Source: Xestospongia bergquistia
Taxonomy: Eukaryota > Porifera > Demospongiae > Haplosclerida > Petrosiidae
DNA: 64,000 nt
Assembly (NCBI GenBank): GCA_963965975.1
Contig: OZ014412.1
Span: forward strand, 8,866,708 to 8,930,707
Direction: 5' to 3'
Shown piece by piece: positions 61,978 through 64,000 of this stretch; position 1 is the stretch's first letter; each line of letters starts with the position of its first letter. A program made the position numbers and the translations under genes. The notes under the pieces are model-generated. The model made no database searches. It was not told the origin of the DNA and saw only the letters and a program-made list of their open reading frames with translations.

Positions 61978-63850
61978 CCTCTATTCTGGACACCCTTTGT
62001 ACTATGGCTAGTATCCTTATTAGTTGGGTGTCCTGATTTCAGAGGTTTTACTTTCTGCTGCTGTAATAGTGAAAATTAATATTTTGAGCACATTAACTAT
62101 TGTAATATTATATATAATTCGGTGAAACAATTTTTAACAGAAATCAGTAATGGCAATTTGCTTCATTTTTTTGCATGAATCAGCACGATGAATTGAAGCA
62201 ACAGCAGACATCATGGACATCACTTGGGTTACCTCTGTGGTATGGCCTTTATAATCAAGAAATTGGGAAATATCTAGAAGACAACTCAAGGCCTCAGAAA
62301 AATTTCTGATTTTTTGTTCCAAGAGTAAAGGATCATATTCTTTCTTGTCTTCAGTGTCTGCAAGTAGATTTTCTGCAGTACTCTCCAGGTGAGGTGACTT
62401 TCTAGATCTAGGACCAATTTCTGCCTGAAAGTTCTGTTCCCATTTATCATCAACATGTACTTGTAAATCATTATCTGCTGCAAAAAACTCTTCAACAGAA
62501 CAACCACCATCTTTTAGCTTAAGGCATGACACTAACTCTCTTAGATCTTCATTGCAGGAATCAGTTGATTCAATTTCAACATCATCTAAGTCAGTGAAAG
62601 GATCTTCATCACCATTACCTGTTTGTACAACTTGCATGTCCTTGTCTAGAAATCAAGGTTTTCAAAAACACTTTCTAATAATATCAGGTGTAACACAATC
62701 TCAAGACTGAGCAATCCACTGTATTTCATGCAGAATAGTCAAAGTCTTGGTTACTTCTGTTGCTGAAGACCATTCTTCAATTTTTGCCAATACATACTGC
62801 ATGAGAAGTTGACGATAATGCATCTTGAAATTCATTATAATTCCCAGATCAAATGGTTGAAGTTTAGATGTTGTGTTCGCTGGTAAAAAGGCAATCTTTA
62901 TATTGGAAATTTTCTCCTTCAAATCAGCTGGATGGCAGCCTGCGTTGTCCATAAACAACAATACTGACTGTTCCTTCTTCTTCATTGTTTGATTTATTTT
63001 TTCCAAAACATCGCCTAGTATTTCTCCTGTCATCCAGGACTTTGGTTGGTTATAATAAAGCACTGGAAGCTTCAACTTTTTTACTTGCCTAAAGCAACAA
63101 GGATTGGCTGACTTCCAATCAACTATAGGATCAGACTCTTTTCCACCAGCAGCATTAACAATAAAGGTCACTGTCACTCTCAACTTTGACTTCTTACCTC
63201 CTTTGAATTTCTTAGCTTTCTCACCTAAACCTTTCTCTGGCAATGCACACCAGAAATAGCCTGTTTCATCTAGATTCTAAAGATCACGTACATCATAGCC
63301 TTCTACTATGTGAGGCAGCCGCTTTTGCAAGAATCAACTGTTTCCCCACAAACATCATCAGACTCACCACATATTCTCAGCTGTATAATATTATACCTTT
63401 TTTCCATCTATCTAGCCAATCATTGGAAGCCTTGACGTTTTGATGGCCAAGATGCTCTGCAATGACTTTGGCTTTCTGGGCCAATTGTGCTCCGTCTGGG
63501 TAGATGTTCTTAGAAGTAGCAATAGTATACCATTGGTACAATGCTTCATTTACATCACTGTATTCAGATGATTTTCAAATCTGGCATAAATCATTCCTGC
63601 CACTATTTAATTCATTCAATTCTTTGATACCATTCCTTTTCTTGAGAATAGTACTTATTTGTGTCTTTCTACATTGAAAAACTTCTGCAAGCTTACGAAC
63701 ATCGATTCTTGGCTCTCTTTCTGCAGTTTTAATGACCTGATACTTCACTTCAAGAGAAAGATTGTTTCATTTTCTTGTGGGTGTAGTCATGATCTTACAT
63801 GTGTGCTCTGCCTGGAGGCTGGAACAACTAGTCATGTGCAGCCGACCACT
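61978..63850 (-). mobile_element. Tigger (pogo-type) DNA transposon, long copy
   Basis: It begins with the CAGTGGAACCCCTCTATTCT terminal repeat and keeps the middle that the copy at 44352 lost. The opposite terminal repeat is not seen in the window, so its outer limit is uncertain. Confidence 0.8.
62134..63798 (-). pseudogene. Tigger transposase (degraded)
   Basis: On the minus strand an N-terminal psq/CENP-B-type DNA-binding region begins at about 63797 (MTTPTRK then a TGA, then NNLSLEVKYQVIKTAE). A segment near 63480-63400 (AQKAKVIAEHLGHQNVKASN, then DWLDRWKK) is the CENP-B helix-turn-helix. 63243-62701 holds the DDE catalytic core: LLFMDNAGCHP with the second Asp, FLPANTTSKLQPFDLGII, and NFKMHYRQLLMQY. 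62637-62134 is the acidic C-terminus. Several stops and frame changes separate these parts, so no functional enzyme is expected. DDE superfamily 1 transposases cut and paste at TA sites. Confidence 0.87.
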
Positions 63851-63853
63851 CAT

Positions 63854-64000
63854 GGCAGAGAGCCATGTGTTTGAAATATTAACATTTATACAAGGATTTC
63901 ATCCCTACAAGGTGCTATGGGAACCACAAATGGGCGAAATACTTGTTATAAAGACAGAGCCAAGTAATATATATGACGTGAGTACTCTTGCTGTATTACA
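63854..64000 (+). CDS. HIRAN-like open frame, second copy (partial)
   Basis: MAESHVFEILTFIQGFHPYK and VLWEPQMGEILVI are repeated from 45054 with few changes, continuing to the window edge. That two copies keep the frame beside a decayed transposase suggests either selection or very recent duplication. Confidence 0.42.

Overview
The window looks like nuclear DNA of an early-branching animal, most probably a demosponge such as Amphimedon queenslandica. It is AT-rich, with many short GT-AG introns. It holds an axonemal dynein heavy chain and IFT46, a cluster of multi-exon NLR genes (death-fold domain(s)-NACHT-LRR), a death-domain/NHL-repeat gene, and remains of Tigger, hAT-like and Penelope-like elements. 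The species is inferred from gene content; no alignment was possible. Exon limits were read by eye from splice sites, reading phase and comparison between the copies within the window.

Layout. 1-2389 (minus): 5' end of a dynein heavy chain, running off the left edge. 2390-2666: divergent promoter. 2667-5092 (plus): complete IFT46. 6902-53223 (plus): NLR array. NLR1 (6902-11086) is intact. NLR2 (12940-17353) has two nonsense codons. NLR3 (22206-27735) is intact with a replaced N-terminal exon. NLR4 (30589-37718) has a one-base frameshift in its first domain. Then come a truncated NLR 5' relic and a reversed NLR relic (38237-40595), a death-domain/coiled-coil/NHL gene called gene A here (40697-46910), a death/LRR relic (47997-48850) and NLR5 (49393-53223, intact). 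54081-58428 (minus): NLR6, with a one-base frameshift in its Death exon. It lies head to head with gene B (58532 onward, plus), a close paralogue of gene A that runs off the right edge. Gene B's last large intron carries a Penelope fragment and a Tigger element.

How it fits together. The NLRs are predicted cytosolic innate immune sensors. LRRs would sense, NACHT would oligomerise with nucleotide, and CARD or Death domains would recruit partners. Gene A and gene B carry Death and CARD-like domains, a coiled coil and, in gene A, C-terminal NHL repeats, so they are plausible partners. In both copies of a roughly 7 kb segmental duplication this gene type starts about 100 bp from a divergent Death-type NLR, although the NLR of the first copy is dead.

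The array is built of modules. Nearly every splice junction is phase 1. Three unrelated kinds of CARD-like first exon and one Death exon are joined to two subfamilies of NACHT-LRR exon. Fragments of IFT46 exons scattered between the NLRs (11.3, 19.1 and 29.3-30.2 kb) show that the array grew by duplications starting inside IFT46.
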